Of a stretch of DNA of 64,000 nucleotides, positions 1 through 10,013 are shown piece by piece. This DNA comes from a virus. Position numbers and translations under genes: made by a program. Below the pieces are notes generated by a model, which saw only the letters and a list, made by a program, of their open reading frames with translations, did not search any database and had not been told where the DNA came from. Positions within the stretch are counted from its first letter, which is position 1, and each line of letters starts with the position of its first letter. The stretch lies in the IMG/VR virus record IMGVR_UViG_3300035698_022762, positions 1-64,000 of that record. One strand, written 5' to 3'.

Positions 1-2
1 CA

Positions 3-3000
3 TCAGGCGTGATAGGATTAACTTCGAAAGTAATGTCGATGATGAATATTAATCCTGAAGCAGCGGCAGAGACAGCTAGTAAGTTTGGCAGCTTAATAAT
101 GTCAGCAGGGAAAATTGCTTTAGGTGTAGTTGCTGCAAGTGCGGCATTAGCAAGCCTTGGAGTTTTGTCACTACTAGGTCCAGTTATTGGTTTGTCAATG
201 ATGGCAGGGGCGAGCGCTTTAACTATGTTGACTCCAGCTATTATTGCCCTTTCTTCTGGATTAATTAATATTTCCGAAAAAGTTATGAAATCTTTTTCCA
301 AAGAAATAGAATATGCACCTATGGTGGCAGAAAAAATAAACAAATTAATTAGCAGTGCAGGGAGCATAGCTTGGGGTGTTCTAAAAAGTGCTGCTGGATT
401 ATCAGCTTTAGGAATTATGGCCATAGCAGCCCCTCTTATGGCTTCTTTTATGATTGCTGGTGCTGTTGGGTTGTATGTTTTAACACCAGCAATTACTAGG
501 CTTTCTGCTGCTATAGTTAATATGTCCCAAGACACCATGTCAAGTTTAAATATGGACATGGCTTCTATTGATAAAACATCAACCGGAGTAACTGGTTTAT
601 TAAAAGCTTCAAATGAAATAGCGGGTTCAATTTTGAAAGGTGCTATTTATCTTTCTAGTTTAGGAGCTTTAGCAATAGTGGCCCCACTAACGGCCAGCTT
701 GATGTCTGCTGGTGCTGTCGCTCTCTACTTGTTCACTCCTGCTATGGTTGCATTCGCATCTAGCATAATTGACATGTCTAAAGACATTATGGAATCAGTA
801 GGAATAAACAGTGAAGTAGCTAAAAAGACAACTTCAGCAGTATCAGATATTATAGGATCAGGTGTTAGCATTGCAGTGAGTGTTCTAAAATTAAGTGCAT
901 CTTTAAGCGCTTTAGGTTTGATGTCACTTGCTGCACCTGCAATGGCTGTTTTGATGACGGCTGGAGCTATAGGCATGTCTCTACTAGCTGCACCAACCAT
1001 GCTTTTCGCTAAATCCATGATGGTATTTGGTGAGAGGATTGTTTCTATAATGGACCCCGGAAAAGCAAAAGAAATAAGTAATGGACTAGATTCCATTCTA
1101 AATTCCGCATTTGACATTTCAAGAAAAATAGTTTCTATGGTCCCTAAAATGTCTTTGATAGGTGTCATGTCAAGTGCCGCATTTGTTGCATCAGGTTTAA
1201 TGATGTTAGGCGTAGTTGGTTTAAACGTACTGTCTAAGCCAATTGAATATTTAGTCAAAAGTATAATGAGATTGAATCAAGAAATTACTGCTGACAAAGG
1301 TATAAAAGAATCTCTAAATATAGTCAAAGGATTGAATACGATCCTAGAGGCTTCCAATAATATATCCAATCAAATCATATCAATGGTCCCAAAACTAACG
1401 ATTCTAGGCGGATTGTCATTGTTTTCTGGATTAGTTAGTGCGGCCATGTATGCAGGAGTTTTTGCCTTTAACATTATGTCGGCCCCTATAACAGATTTTG
1501 TCAAATCAATAACTAAAGTAGGTTCAGATATAAGCAAGAACGCTAATCCAGAAAGTACTAAAGAAATGGCTCAAGGGATGGCTAATGTGAAAACCATTCT
1601 TGATTCTATCATGGGTATGATGGATACGATCACAGGAACAGTCAATAAAATATCTGGAAAATCTTGGTTTGGCGGGGCTTCGCCACTCACTAAACTTGTT
1701 GAAAACATTCCTGCGTTTCAAACTCAATTTAAAAGTGTTGCTAGATTTATACGAGAGGGAATAATCACTCCTGTACAATACTATTTGTCTAATTTTGGTA
1801 AAGAATTTCAAAACGTAACAAGATCAATACGATCTGCTGGAATAATACTTAAAGAAGTTGGACCAATGTTAGAAATACTTTCTGATGTTGTCCAACCATA
1901 TTTTGAAAAAGGATTCTTTGGTGGCAAATCTGATTCCGTTAGGTTATTGGAAACAAAAGCAACTATAAAGACACAATTTGCATCTATAGCACAATTTATA
2001 AGAAAAGGAATAGTAGAACCAGTTCAAAACAATTTCGATTCTTCTAAAGAACTGAATAAGGTGGCATCTTCTGTTACATCTATGGGTCATGTTTTAGAGT
2101 CAACAGGTGTGGTTTTAGGGACACTATCAGAGAAAATAGAGCCTTATTTTGAAGAAAAATGGTATAGAAAATCATATTCCACCAAGCTTTTAGAACAAAA
2201 AGACAAAATGAAAGTACAGTTTACAGCCATTTCTACTTTTATAAGAGAAGGCATAATAAACCCAATAAAATCTAAGTTTGGCTATGCTAAAGATTTATCA
2301 AAAGTAGCATCATCAGCAGAAGCTATGTCAAAAGTTGTTGCATCTGCAGGTGTTTCTCTAGTTGCCATAAACCAAGAACTATTGCCGTATTTTGAAAATG
2401 GATGGTTTACAAAATCTAATGCTAAAAAAATAATTGATCATAAAGACATTATGAGAAAACAATTTTATGCCATTGCTGAATTTTTGAAATTTGGCATTGT
2501 AGAACCTATTGCTAAAAACTTTGGAGATGCAAAAAATCTTTATAAAACATCAAAATCAGTTGGAGAAATGTCTAATGTGATAACATATTCAGCAGACATG
2601 TTAAATGTATTAGGTAAAAGACTTGTCCCTGCATTAGACAACAAATTAAAAGATGTGCCTGTTGATTTGATTACCAATAGCAAAGATATATTTGCTATGA
2701 GGTTTGCAGCTATAGCTGTTTTCTTGAGACATGGGATAGTAAATCCTATTAATGCCATGTTTGGAGAATCCAATAACCTAAAAAATACAACAAAATCCGT
2801 TTCTGCTATGGCTAATTTAATATATTCTATTCCCGATGTGCTTAATGGGTTGGCAAACAATCTCATGCCTTTGGTAGTAAATAATAAAATTAACAAAATA
2901 CCTGCAAATCTCATTTTGGCAAAGAAAGACGAATTCCAAAGAAAATTCTTTGCTATATCAGATTTCTTACAGTGGGGGATTGTTCATCCAGTTGCAGAGA

Positions 3001-5573
3001 TGTTTGGTGAATCTGGCGATTTGAGAAAAACCACAGTTGCTGTTAAATCTATGTCACAATTGATTCAAAATATTCCAAGTGTAATTTTGGGACTTGTAGA
3101 TGACCTTATGCCATTAATAGTAGAAAATGGAATTTCAAAAATTCCATCAAATTTGATTTTGAGTAAAAAGGATGAATTCCAAATCAAATTCTCTGCTATA
3201 TCTAAATTCTTAAAAGTAGGAATAGTAGAACCAATTAATTCAATGTATGGCAATAGTCAAGAACTAACATCAACTGCTAGATCAATAAAAGCCATGTCGC
3301 AAATAATAAGGAACATTCCAGAAGTTCTTATTGGACTTACAGAAAATCTTATGCCTTTAGTGGTGTCTGATTCCATTTGGAGAAATGGCATACCAGCCGA
3401 AAAAATATTGAAAAGCAAAGATGAATTCAAAAGGAATTTCAATGCTATATCTAAATTTTTAAAGGTAGGAATAGTAGAACCAATTAACTCAATGTTCGGC
3501 AACAGTCAAGAGCTAACCAGCACAGCCAGATCGGTTCGTGCAATGTCGCAAATAATTAAAGCCATTCCATCTGTTCTACAAGGACTAGTTGTTGACTTGG
3601 CTCCGTTGCTAGTTAGTGAATACGGAAAAGCCCCTGTAGATTTGTTGGTTAGAAAAAGAGATGAATTCCAAGCTAAATTTTTTGCTATATCCGATCTTAT
3701 TCAATGGGGAATAGTGTATCCTATAAACAATAGCTTCACTTCTGTAAAAGATGCAGAAAGTGCAGTTTTAAAGCTTAATTCTATGACTTTAGTAGTGGAT
3801 AGTCTTTACAAATTTTTAGGATTGTTTAATTTATCATTATCTTCTATTTTAGATAGTAAAGTTGGAACATCACCAGCAACTATAGCAAAAAACACTTTTA
3901 TGTATGCTGCTTACTTTACAGGCATCTCTCAATTGTTAAATAAAGGGATTATAAAACCTATCAAACTATACTTCCCAACAATAGGAGATTTAATCAACAG
4001 CAGACAGAGAATATCAGGTATGTCTGTTGTCATATCGTCTGTTTCTAGCTTAATAAAAACTTTAAAAGACAAAATTTCGCCATTGGTTGACATAGGTTTT
4101 TGGGGTGGGTTTGAAATTAAAGACGTATACAATAGTGCTAAAATATTCACAAGATATTTTGTAAGCATTTCAGAATTGATCAAAAAAGGCATAATCAATC
4201 CAATAAACAACCATTTGCCAAACTCTAGTGTTTTATCTGAAATGAACGAAAAAATAAATCAAATGGGGAGCATGATAGGTAAAGTTGCTCCATTTATCAA
4301 ATTGCTTAATTTGAAGTTAACTCCTTTAGTGAACGGCGGAATGTTCAAAGACTCTCCTATAGAAAAATCTTTAGAATCCACTAAAACTTTCGGCAAATAC
4401 TTCGATAATGTTTCTTTATTCATAAGAGAAGGAATAATTAAGCCAATTGGAAATATTGCTAAAATAAATGAATTGACTTCCGCTGTTAAAAGTTTGGATT
4501 TGTTAATTGGGATAATGGATAACTTGACAAAAGTATTCATTAGAATGGATAGCGTTTTTGCACAAGTTAAAGCATCGACTCCCGAAAACATAGAGGGTGT
4601 TGTAAAAGGGATGAATTCCTTTTTCGAAAAAATATCTAAACTAGAAGTCAAAAAAGTTTCTAACATGGGAGTAGATGTTAAAAACACCACTCAAGTTATA
4701 GAAATGATTGATATCCTCGGCAAACAGATTAATGACATCTCTATAGGAAATGCGAATAATGGTGTTTCCAAATACGGCACTGACAAAACAACCTCTATTG
4801 GAAATATTTCTAATAAAGACCAGATAATGATGGCTGCTATGGGGGCCAAACCAGACATACAGTCGGAAATCAAAAAAATACAATCAACGCCAGAGTATCA
4901 AGCGTATTTGGCAGCAAGTAATGTAAGTATGGCTAGTCCGCAAAAAACACAGGATTTCACAGATGGTCCTATGACACATCATAAAAAACTAGCGATGCAA
5001 TTAAAAGAAACAAGTTTAAACGAAAAAATAATAAATAAAGCTAGCAACCTCACTTTTGGGAACAAATCAGACAAAAGAAAAATAAATGTTGAAAATATAG
5101 AAGTTTCTTCTGCGAATGGATTATCTTCCATGAGTAAAATAAATGAACCTATGGCTTATCATAACGACGAACACGTTAGAATAATTCCAAAAGAAAGCAT
5201 GTATGATGATAAACCTAAAGCAACTGCTGTTAAACATCCTTCTAAGGTTCAAGCAGCCCCATTAACAGATGCTTACGAAAGAATGCATACCAAACATGCT
5301 AGCACTAAAGCTGGAGTGGGGAATTCAAGTAAAGATATGATGGCTATTGCAAAAGCAACAAATGAACAGACCAGATTGCTGTCCCAATTACATGAAGACA
5401 ATGTGGAAATTATCAATTTGCTCAGACCTTCTGGTTCTATTACTAGCGAAAGTAAAGGGGCACCATCTACTAGAAGCAAAAGTAATGCCCCAAGTTCAAA
5501 AAGTTATGGAGCATGGCAATTTGGAGGAAATGCAAACAGTAGCAACCGTGGCGTAATCAATGTTGGCATTTAA
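3..5573 (+). CDS. Tail tape-measure protein (5' end outside window)
   Basis: The frame is open to the window edge, so the GTG at 9 is not a trusted start; at least 1854 residues are visible. The N-terminal third holds about six copies of a hydrophobic unit of 85-90 residues (pattern LSxLGxxxxxAP...AGAxxLxxLTPA). The middle holds about twelve copies of an amphipathic unit of about 80 residues centred on 'FxAISxFLKxGIVEPI'. The C-terminus is polar and low in complexity. Extreme length, helical repeats, hydrophobic segments and a position just before the tube adaptor, LysM protein and hub match the tape measure in PBSX-, Mu- and T4-type tails. Such proteins set tail length and may help DNA cross the inner membrane. 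No lytic domain is recognised. The role is inferred from architecture and context, not from a family motif. Confidence 0.75.
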   Translation, partial: SGVIGLTSKVMSMMNINPEAAAETASKFGSLIMSAGKIALGVVAASAALASLGVLSLLGPVIGLSMMAGASALTMLTPAIIALSSGLINISEKVMKSFSKEIEYAPMVAEKINKLISSAGSIAWGVLKSAAGLSALGIMAIAAPLMASFMIAGAVGLYVLTPAITRLSAAIVNMSQDTMSSLNMDMASIDKTSTGVTGLLKASNEIAGSILKGAIYLSSLGALAIVAPLTASLMSAGAVALYLFTPAMVAFASSIIDMSKDIMESVGINSEVAKKTTSAVSDIIGSGVSIAVSVLKLSASLSALGLMSLAAPAMAVLMTAGAIGMSLLAAPTMLFAKSMMVFGERIVSIMDPGKAKEISNGLDSILNSAFDISRKIVSMVPKMSLIGVMSSAAFVASGLMMLGVVGLNVLSKPIEYLVKSIMRLNQEITADKGIKESLNIVKGLNTILEASNNISNQIISMVPKLTILGGLSLFSGLVSAAMYAGVFAFNIMSAPITDFVKSITKVGSDISKNANPESTKEMAQGMANVKTILDSIMGMMDTITGTVNKISGKSWFGGASPLTKLVENIPAFQTQFKSVARFIREGIITPVQYYLSNFGKEFQNVTRSIRSAGIILKEVGPMLEILSDVVQPYFEKGFFGGKSDSVRLLETKATIKTQFASIAQFIRKGIVEPVQNNFDSSKELNKVASSVTSMGHVLESTGVVLGTLSEKIEPYFEEKWYRKSYSTKLLEQKDKMKVQFTAISTFIREGIINPIKSKFGYAKDLSKVASSAEAMSKVVASAGVSLVAINQELLPYFENGWFTKSNAKKIIDHKDIMRKQFYAIAEFLKFGIVEPIAKNFGDAKNLYKTSKSVGEMSNVITYSADMLNVLGKRLVPALDNKLKDVPVDLITNSKDIFAMRFAAIAVFLRHGIVNPINAMFGESNNLKNTTKSVSAMANLIYSIPDVLNGLANNLMPLVVNNKINKIPANLILAKKDEFQRKFFAISDFLQWGIVHPVAEMFGESGDLRKTTVAVKSMSQLIQNIPSVILGLVDDLMPLIVENGISKIPSNLILSKKDEFQIKFSAISKFLKVGIVEPINSMYGNSQELTSTARSIKAMSQIIRNIPEVLIGLTENLMPLVVSDSIWRNGIPAEKILKSKDEFKRNFNAISKFLKVGIVEPINSMFGNSQELTSTARSVRAMSQIIKAIPSVLQGLVVDLAPLLVSEYGKAPVDLLVRKRDEFQAKFFAISDLIQWGIVYPINNSFTSVKDAESAVLKLNSMTLVVDSLYKFLGLFNLSLSSILDSKVGTSPATIAKNTFMYAAYFTGISQLLNKGIIKPIKLYFPTIGDLINSRQRISGMSVVISSVSSLIKTLKDKISPLVDIGFWGGFEIKDVYNSAKIFTRYFVSISELIKKGIINPINNHLPNSSVLSEMNEKINQMGSMIGKVAPFIKLLNLKLTPLVNGGMFKDSPIEKSLESTKTFGKYFDNVSLFIREGIIKPIGNIAKINELTSAVKSLDLLIGIMDNLTKVFIRMDSVFAQVKASTPENIEGVVKGMNSFFEKISKLEVKKVSNMGVDVKNTTQVIEMIDILGKQINDISIGNANNGVSKYGTDKTTSIGNISNKDQIMMAAMGAKPDIQSEIKKIQSTPEYQAYLAASNVSMASPQKTQDFTDGPMTHHKKLAMQLKETSLNEKIINKASNLTFGNKSDKRKINVENIEVSSANGLSSMSKINEPMAYHNDEHVRIIPKESMYDDKPKATAVKHPSKVQAAPLTDAYERMHTKHASTKAGVGNSSKDMMAIAKATNEQTRLLSQLHEDNVEIINLLRPSGSITSESKGAPSTRSKSNAPSSKSYGAWQFGGNANSSNRGVINVGI

Positions 5574-5640
5574 ATAATAATCACCACCATATATAAAAGT
5601 ATCAGCGTTTTTCTATTTTACATAAAAGGGAGTAAGGTTT

Positions 5641-6267
5641 ATGCCTCAGTCGGTGCCTAATTTAGCTACAATAAACGGCGGTCAAGTTATAACAATAGCT
5701 AACTGTTACATAATTGTCCCAACGCCAAATCAAGGACAACACAAAATATTAATAAAAGCACTTCCAGATATATCTGATAGTAAAAGCGCAAAATATAATG
5801 ATGAAGGAATCATAGGTCGTGGCAGTCCTTTAAAAACTTATGCTTATTCTGAAAATAGAACCATATCAATGGGCATACATTTTTATGTTTTAAATGAAGC
5901 GGACAGAATAACTAATATTAGGGATTTGAGAATAATACAAAGTGCTTTGTATCCAAGACAAAATTCAGGAAATGAGCCTTATAGACCGCCTGTTATTTGT
6001 AGATTAAAATGCGGAATTTTATTATCTGGAGATACTACTAATTTAAGTAGTACAAACGCATCTAGCTCTGTAGAACAATCACCTGATTTGTGTTGTGTTC
6101 TTAAAAGCTACAGCGTAAAGTTTCCCACAGACGTAGCTTGGGATACGAGTTTTTACACCCCTTACAAATTCGATGTAGAAACTTCTTGGGATGTGGTGTA
6201 TAAATCAGACAACAGCGATGGGAACGGATTGCCCGGACAAGAAAGAATAATAAAATTTGGGGTTTAA
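5641..6267 (+). CDS. Contractile-tail tube/hub adaptor (CIS-tube-like)
   Basis: This 208-residue protein starts at an ATG after a strong SD (GGGAGTAAGG). It resembles the N-terminal domain of phage and contractile-injection-system adaptors that link the inner tube to the hub: a basic 'ILIKALPDIS' strand, a central 'ENRTISMGIHFYV' strand, an 'IRDLRIIQSALYP' helix, 'YRPPVICRL', and a C-terminal beta run ending 'TSWDVVY'. In many relatives (XkdP type) this domain is fused to LysM; here the LysM-like part is the next gene, 3 bases downstream. It lies between the tape measure and the hub, as expected for a baseplate centrepiece. Assignment rests on pattern and gene order. Confidence 0.6.
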   Translation: MPQSVPNLATINGGQVITIANCYIIVPTPNQGQHKILIKALPDISDSKSAKYNDEGIIGRGSPLKTYAYSENRTISMGIHFYVLNEADRITNIRDLRIIQSALYPRQNSGNEPYRPPVICRLKCGILLSGDTTNLSSTNASSSVEQSPDLCCVLKSYSVKFPTDVAWDTSFYTPYKFDVETSWDVVYKSDNSDGNGLPGQERIIKFGV

Positions 6268-6270
6268 ATT

Positions 6271-6591
6271 ATGGCTAATAAAATAGTCGAAACAAATATA
6301 AGAGCAACGAGATTTGTAGAAAGCACCAGTAGATACGCCAATTCAGATGTTATTTACTATGGCTCTCAAAACAAACTTACTTTTAAAACATATAAAAGGC
6401 AAACACTCCCTTCATCATCAGATAGATTTACAGTGATCCCTAATAATATGGAATATAGACCAGATTTACTTTCAAGCAAAATATATGGCGTTCCTGATTT
6501 TTGGTGGAAAATAATGGAGGTCAATAAAATATTTGATATTTTTGATTTCAAAGCAGGAATAAATATTAGAATTCCTGCAAATATATTTTAA
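6271..6591 (+). CDS. LysM-like / gp53-type baseplate protein
   Basis: This 106-residue protein has a C-terminal half ('YRPDLLSSKIYGVPDFWWKI' then 'INIRIPAN') that follows the LysM-like pattern of baseplate proteins such as T4 gp53 and phage tail protein X: a 'YRPDxLA...YGxPxxWWxI...N' core followed by a hydrophobic 'IRIP' strand. The N-terminal half is beta-rich and ends in 'YKRQTLPSSSDRFTVI'. It sits between the tube adaptor and the hub, with short intergenic gaps, so it is probably co-translated with them. It likely clamps the baseplate around the hub rather than binding peptidoglycan as an enzyme. Confidence 0.6.
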   Translation: MANKIVETNIRATRFVESTSRYANSDVIYYGSQNKLTFKTYKRQTLPSSSDRFTVIPNNMEYRPDLLSSKIYGVPDFWWKIMEVNKIFDIFDFKAGINIRIPANIF

Positions 6592-6600
6592 TGGTGTTTT

Positions 6601-8079
6601 ATGGCAATTAATTGTTTAGTATGCAACGAAATAGATTGTGGCAGCAACAATAGCGACGTTAACAGAGTCAAGTTCGAATCAAGAAGATATGAAAGTATTG
6701 CTCCTTGGGTTGCAGTAGACTTTCTTGATTCAAATGATTTCAACAATGTGACAATAAGCGTGGGAAATGAGTCTGCGCCCTCTTTTGGTCACAGTGCAGG
6801 AATAATAAATTTCGAATATGGCATGTCTAATGGACAAATCATAAAACTTGAAATAGTTGATGAACAAGGTGGTGCATTTGAGTTGTTTGTAGACAAATTG
6901 GCAAAATGTGTAGAAAATGCAAGAACAGATTATAGCATGAGAATACGTTTCGGATGGACTACATCAGATTGTTTTGGAAATCAAGGACCGCCTGAAATCT
7001 CTGCTGCAATTTATGCTATACCCTTAGACCTTCAAGTTAATTTTGAAGGTGGATTAGTGAAATATATACTAACTGCACCTGATCCAATGCAAATGGTTTT
7101 TAATACAAGAGAGTTAGAACCTATAGCCAGCATGGAACTTAAAGAAGCCATAAGACATTTAGGATTAAGAAGTGAACCTAGTTTTAATGTTGAATTTAGA
7201 AAATTTAATGACAATGGAATTAGTGTTAATTCTGCTGATGAATGGGACTTCGATAACGGTGGCGTAGTGTCTTCTTGGCCATCCGATGGGCAAAACAAAT
7301 TATCTACAATAACTGAATGGGTGACTAGCTTTACTGTAAATGGCGGCAAAGGAATAGTAGCAACATGGTCGGGGACAGAATCTGTACCTACATTAATTTT
7401 ATGGGAAGATTTCATGCCAAAATGCAACGAAACTCCTTCTCCTAGTAGAAGCATTGGTACGTTTATTGTAAATGGCGGACAATGTAGCAATGTATTGAAG
7501 TTTACAACAACTATAAATTGGGCTGCTGCATTTGGAAAGCTTTCGGCAGGTGGTGGTACGTCTGGAACTTATTCGGGAGAAACTTTAACATCGCCAGAAA
7601 ATTGTAATGTGCAAAACAATAGTGTAGGTGTTTTGACAAGCACAGCGGTAAACGAAATGGCCGTGAATAAATATGGAACTGATAAAGCCGCTGCTGAATC
7701 TGCAATAGCTTCTGAGGCTCATTCAAAAGCGGGTTCTGTATACGCCGAAGGATTACAGGCAATAGAAGCAGAATTGACAATAATGGGGAACCCACAACCA
7801 TTATTGACAGATGTTAGATTATTAGTAGGACGCACAGCATCTATCATAGTTATAAATCCTTTCCATATTAGAAAAGGAGATGGAGATACTAAAGAGTGGT
7901 TAGCAGTCCCATTATGCCAAAAAGTTTTAACTAATTGTACTTGGATGATAACTGGTGTCAATCACCAAATCAAAGAAGGTTCTTACACTACTACTTTAAA
8001 GGTGTTCCTTCCAGTTCCCGGTATAGATTTGTCATCTGATCAAGGGATGGGAAACTACTTCCCCGAAAATGTTTGCTAA
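6601..8079 (+). CDS. Baseplate hub protein (gpD/gp27-like)
   Basis: This 492-residue protein sits directly before the spike gene. The C-terminal third has the strands typical of late-control/hub proteins: an 'AIEAELTIMGNPQPL' segment, 'VRLLVGRTASIIVINPFHI', 'CTWMITGVNHQIKEGSY' and 'TTLKVFLPVPG', the region that closes the hub barrel. The N-terminus contains 'KLEIVDEQGGAFELFVDKL' and 'MRIRFGWTT', matching hub beta-barrel domain 1. Hub trimers join the tail tube to the membrane-piercing spike. The N-terminal 'CLVCNEIDCG' is cysteine-rich and could bind metal or form disulphides, which is speculative. Family assignment comes from fold-level pattern and gene order. Confidence 0.65.
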   Translation: MAINCLVCNEIDCGSNNSDVNRVKFESRRYESIAPWVAVDFLDSNDFNNVTISVGNESAPSFGHSAGIINFEYGMSNGQIIKLEIVDEQGGAFELFVDKLAKCVENARTDYSMRIRFGWTTSDCFGNQGPPEISAAIYAIPLDLQVNFEGGLVKYILTAPDPMQMVFNTRELEPIASMELKEAIRHLGLRSEPSFNVEFRKFNDNGISVNSADEWDFDNGGVVSSWPSDGQNKLSTITEWVTSFTVNGGKGIVATWSGTESVPTLILWEDFMPKCNETPSPSRSIGTFIVNGGQCSNVLKFTTTINWAAAFGKLSAGGGTSGTYSGETLTSPENCNVQNNSVGVLTSTAVNEMAVNKYGTDKAAAESAIASEAHSKAGSVYAEGLQAIEAELTIMGNPQPLLTDVRLLVGRTASIIVINPFHIRKGDGDTKEWLAVPLCQKVLTNCTWMITGVNHQIKEGSYTTTLKVFLPVPGIDLSSDQGMGNYFPENVC

Positions 8080-8087
8080 AGGATAAA

Positions 8088-10013
8088 ATGGCTCTTTCTG
8101 ACGAAATACAACAATTAAAAGAAAAATTGTCTGCACTTGAGAATACGATTACTCAAGGGGACTACAATATACCCAATTATGTTAAAAGTGAAATAAACAA
8201 ACGATGGAAAATACAGCCACAATCCGAGCAGTTTTTCGGTTTGTTTACTGCATTGTGTGTTGAAACAGTCGATCCTTTAATACAAGGTAGAGTCAGGTTT
8301 TTCAGTCCTATGTTTCATAAGCCTAACACGCCCATTGATCGTTTGCCATTCGCCAATCCAGTTTCTTTCTTTGGTGGATTTGATGATTCTGGTGGTGTTA
8401 GCGTACCACCAGCAGGTTCTACTATTGCTATACTTTTTGAAAACGGCAATAGACAAGCTCCTTATTATCTTGGAACCATATGGCATAGAAACAGAGGAAG
8501 TACTGAAAATGGGCAAGGCCACAATTGGAATTTTAACATAGAAGAATATTACAAATTGCATCAAGGGCATAGAAAAGGGTATTTGGTCGGACCTAATAAC
8601 GAATCCCAAGTACTTCCGCCTTGGAACACCGAAAGTTATAATAGTATAGATGCAAATTCCACATCAGACTTTGAAGAAAGACCCAATGCACAAGAAAGGA
8701 TATCTATCCCCAACATTAGTGGGTTGAAAACCGTTCAAAAGCATACGGTTAAACTTGTAGATGGCGAGTATCATTGCAACTTTAAAAATAAAAGATTAGA
8801 AATTATTTCTGGTTGTGGGAACCATATGATTTTTAAAGACGACCATTTGCACAAAAATGCATCTTGGGGACATCCAACTTTAACAGATGGTACACCTACT
8901 GATGAATGTGAAGAAAATACAAATTGCGAAGGTGAAACTAGCAACTCTAGCATAACAAAAAATGCTTCTAACAAATATTTCAAGCATGCTAATGAAGGAA
9001 GAATAATAACTGGCCCTCGCACGCCTCAAAATAACAAAATAGATTTGCCGCAATCTGGCATTCAATTTTTATCAATATCTGGTCATAGTTTTGTGATGGA
9101 CGATTCTGTGGAAGAACCCAAAGGGGCACCGCAATGGGAACGCAGCACTAAACCATTTGATTTTGGATGCAACAATAAATTTGTAGGGAAAAGCTCTTGG
9201 ACTTCTGCTACAGGTCATAAAATAGAATTAAATGACAAAGAAGAACCGGCAGAAGTAAGAAGTGATGAAAACTATATCAAATTACTTACTCCTACTGGAA
9301 ATAGAATAGAGTTGAACGACCACACTGTGGCGGGTGACATAGCTGGTGAAAAACGTGGAATAACTATGGAAACATCCAGCACTCATTCTTTTGAAATGAT
9401 AGATGCGGAAAATGAGCAAACCAGTGTTAGAAGGGAAGGTGGCATACCTGTTCCTAAAGCTAAAAAAGGATTCATAAAAATGAGAACGGGATATGGTTTA
9501 GAATTTTTAATGAAAGATTCTGAAAGCCAAGAGGAAACACAAAATCAATTCATACAACTTTTTTCACCACAAAAAGACAATAAAGAACGTGGTCCTCACA
9601 TGTTAAGAATGCAAGAAAAAGCAGAAGGACCGGGGCAATTTTTTGTAAAAGCAGGTGGAGATTACATAGTGTCAACCTATGACACACACATAACAATAGT
9701 TGGGGATGAAGAAAAAAATCCGGGTAACAAAATAGAAGTTGTTAGTGACAACAATATTGTGTCCACAAAAGAATTTTATTTTAACAAAGCAGATGTACAT
9801 GCGTTTTTGGCAGACTCCCTAATTCTTTTAATGGCTGGCAAAGATGTGCGGCAGCATGGGTCAGACGAAATGGGTCCAGGCATAGGTCCAGTTTTAATTT
9901 TGGGGCCAAAGGGAGTAACTATAAGTGATAGGGTTTTTGCATCCGCATCACCTGACGCACAATGTGTTTCTATTTTCATGCTTACACCTTTTCACACTAA
10001 TGGAGATCAATGA
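8088..10013 (+). CDS. Baseplate central spike, gp5/VgrG-like
   Basis: The start is the ATG at 8088 (MALSDEIQQ), which follows AAAGGA; an upstream TTG at 8073 inside the hub gene is less likely. After a short coiled-coil N-terminus, residues around 55-150 form a gp5-type OB-fold: 'LIQGRVRFFSP', 'GGFDDSGGVSVPP' and 'GSTIAILFENGN', closing with 'YYLGTIW'. The rest is a beta-strand-rich needle with repeated strand-turn units: 'GNHMIFKDD', 'GHSFVMDDS', 'GHKIELNDK', 'GNRIELNDH', 'HSFEMIDA'. No lysozyme domain of the T4 gp5 kind is visible. The product should be the trimeric membrane-puncturing tip. It overlaps the gp25 gene by 4 bases (ATGA), implying translational coupling. Confidence 0.8.
   Translation: MALSDEIQQLKEKLSALENTITQGDYNIPNYVKSEINKRWKIQPQSEQFFGLFTALCVETVDPLIQGRVRFFSPMFHKPNTPIDRLPFANPVSFFGGFDDSGGVSVPPAGSTIAILFENGNRQAPYYLGTIWHRNRGSTENGQGHNWNFNIEEYYKLHQGHRKGYLVGPNNESQVLPPWNTESYNSIDANSTSDFEERPNAQERISIPNISGLKTVQKHTVKLVDGEYHCNFKNKRLEIISGCGNHMIFKDDHLHKNASWGHPTLTDGTPTDECEENTNCEGETSNSSITKNASNKYFKHANEGRIITGPRTPQNNKIDLPQSGIQFLSISGHSFVMDDSVEEPKGAPQWERSTKPFDFGCNNKFVGKSSWTSATGHKIELNDKEEPAEVRSDENYIKLLTPTGNRIELNDHTVAGDIAGEKRGITMETSSTHSFEMIDAENEQTSVRREGGIPVPKAKKGFIKMRTGYGLEFLMKDSESQEETQNQFIQLFSPQKDNKERGPHMLRMQEKAEGPGQFFVKAGGDYIVSTYDTHITIVGDEEKNPGNKIEVVSDNNIVSTKEFYFNKADVHAFLADSLILLMAGKDVRQHGSDEMGPGIGPVLILGPKGVTISDRVFASASPDAQCVSIFMLTPFHTNGDQ

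Noticed and set aside
725-1258. 177-residue minus-strand frame within the tape-measure gene
   Set aside because: It is the antisense of hydrophobic repeats, has no SD, and the sense frame shows clear protein repeats.
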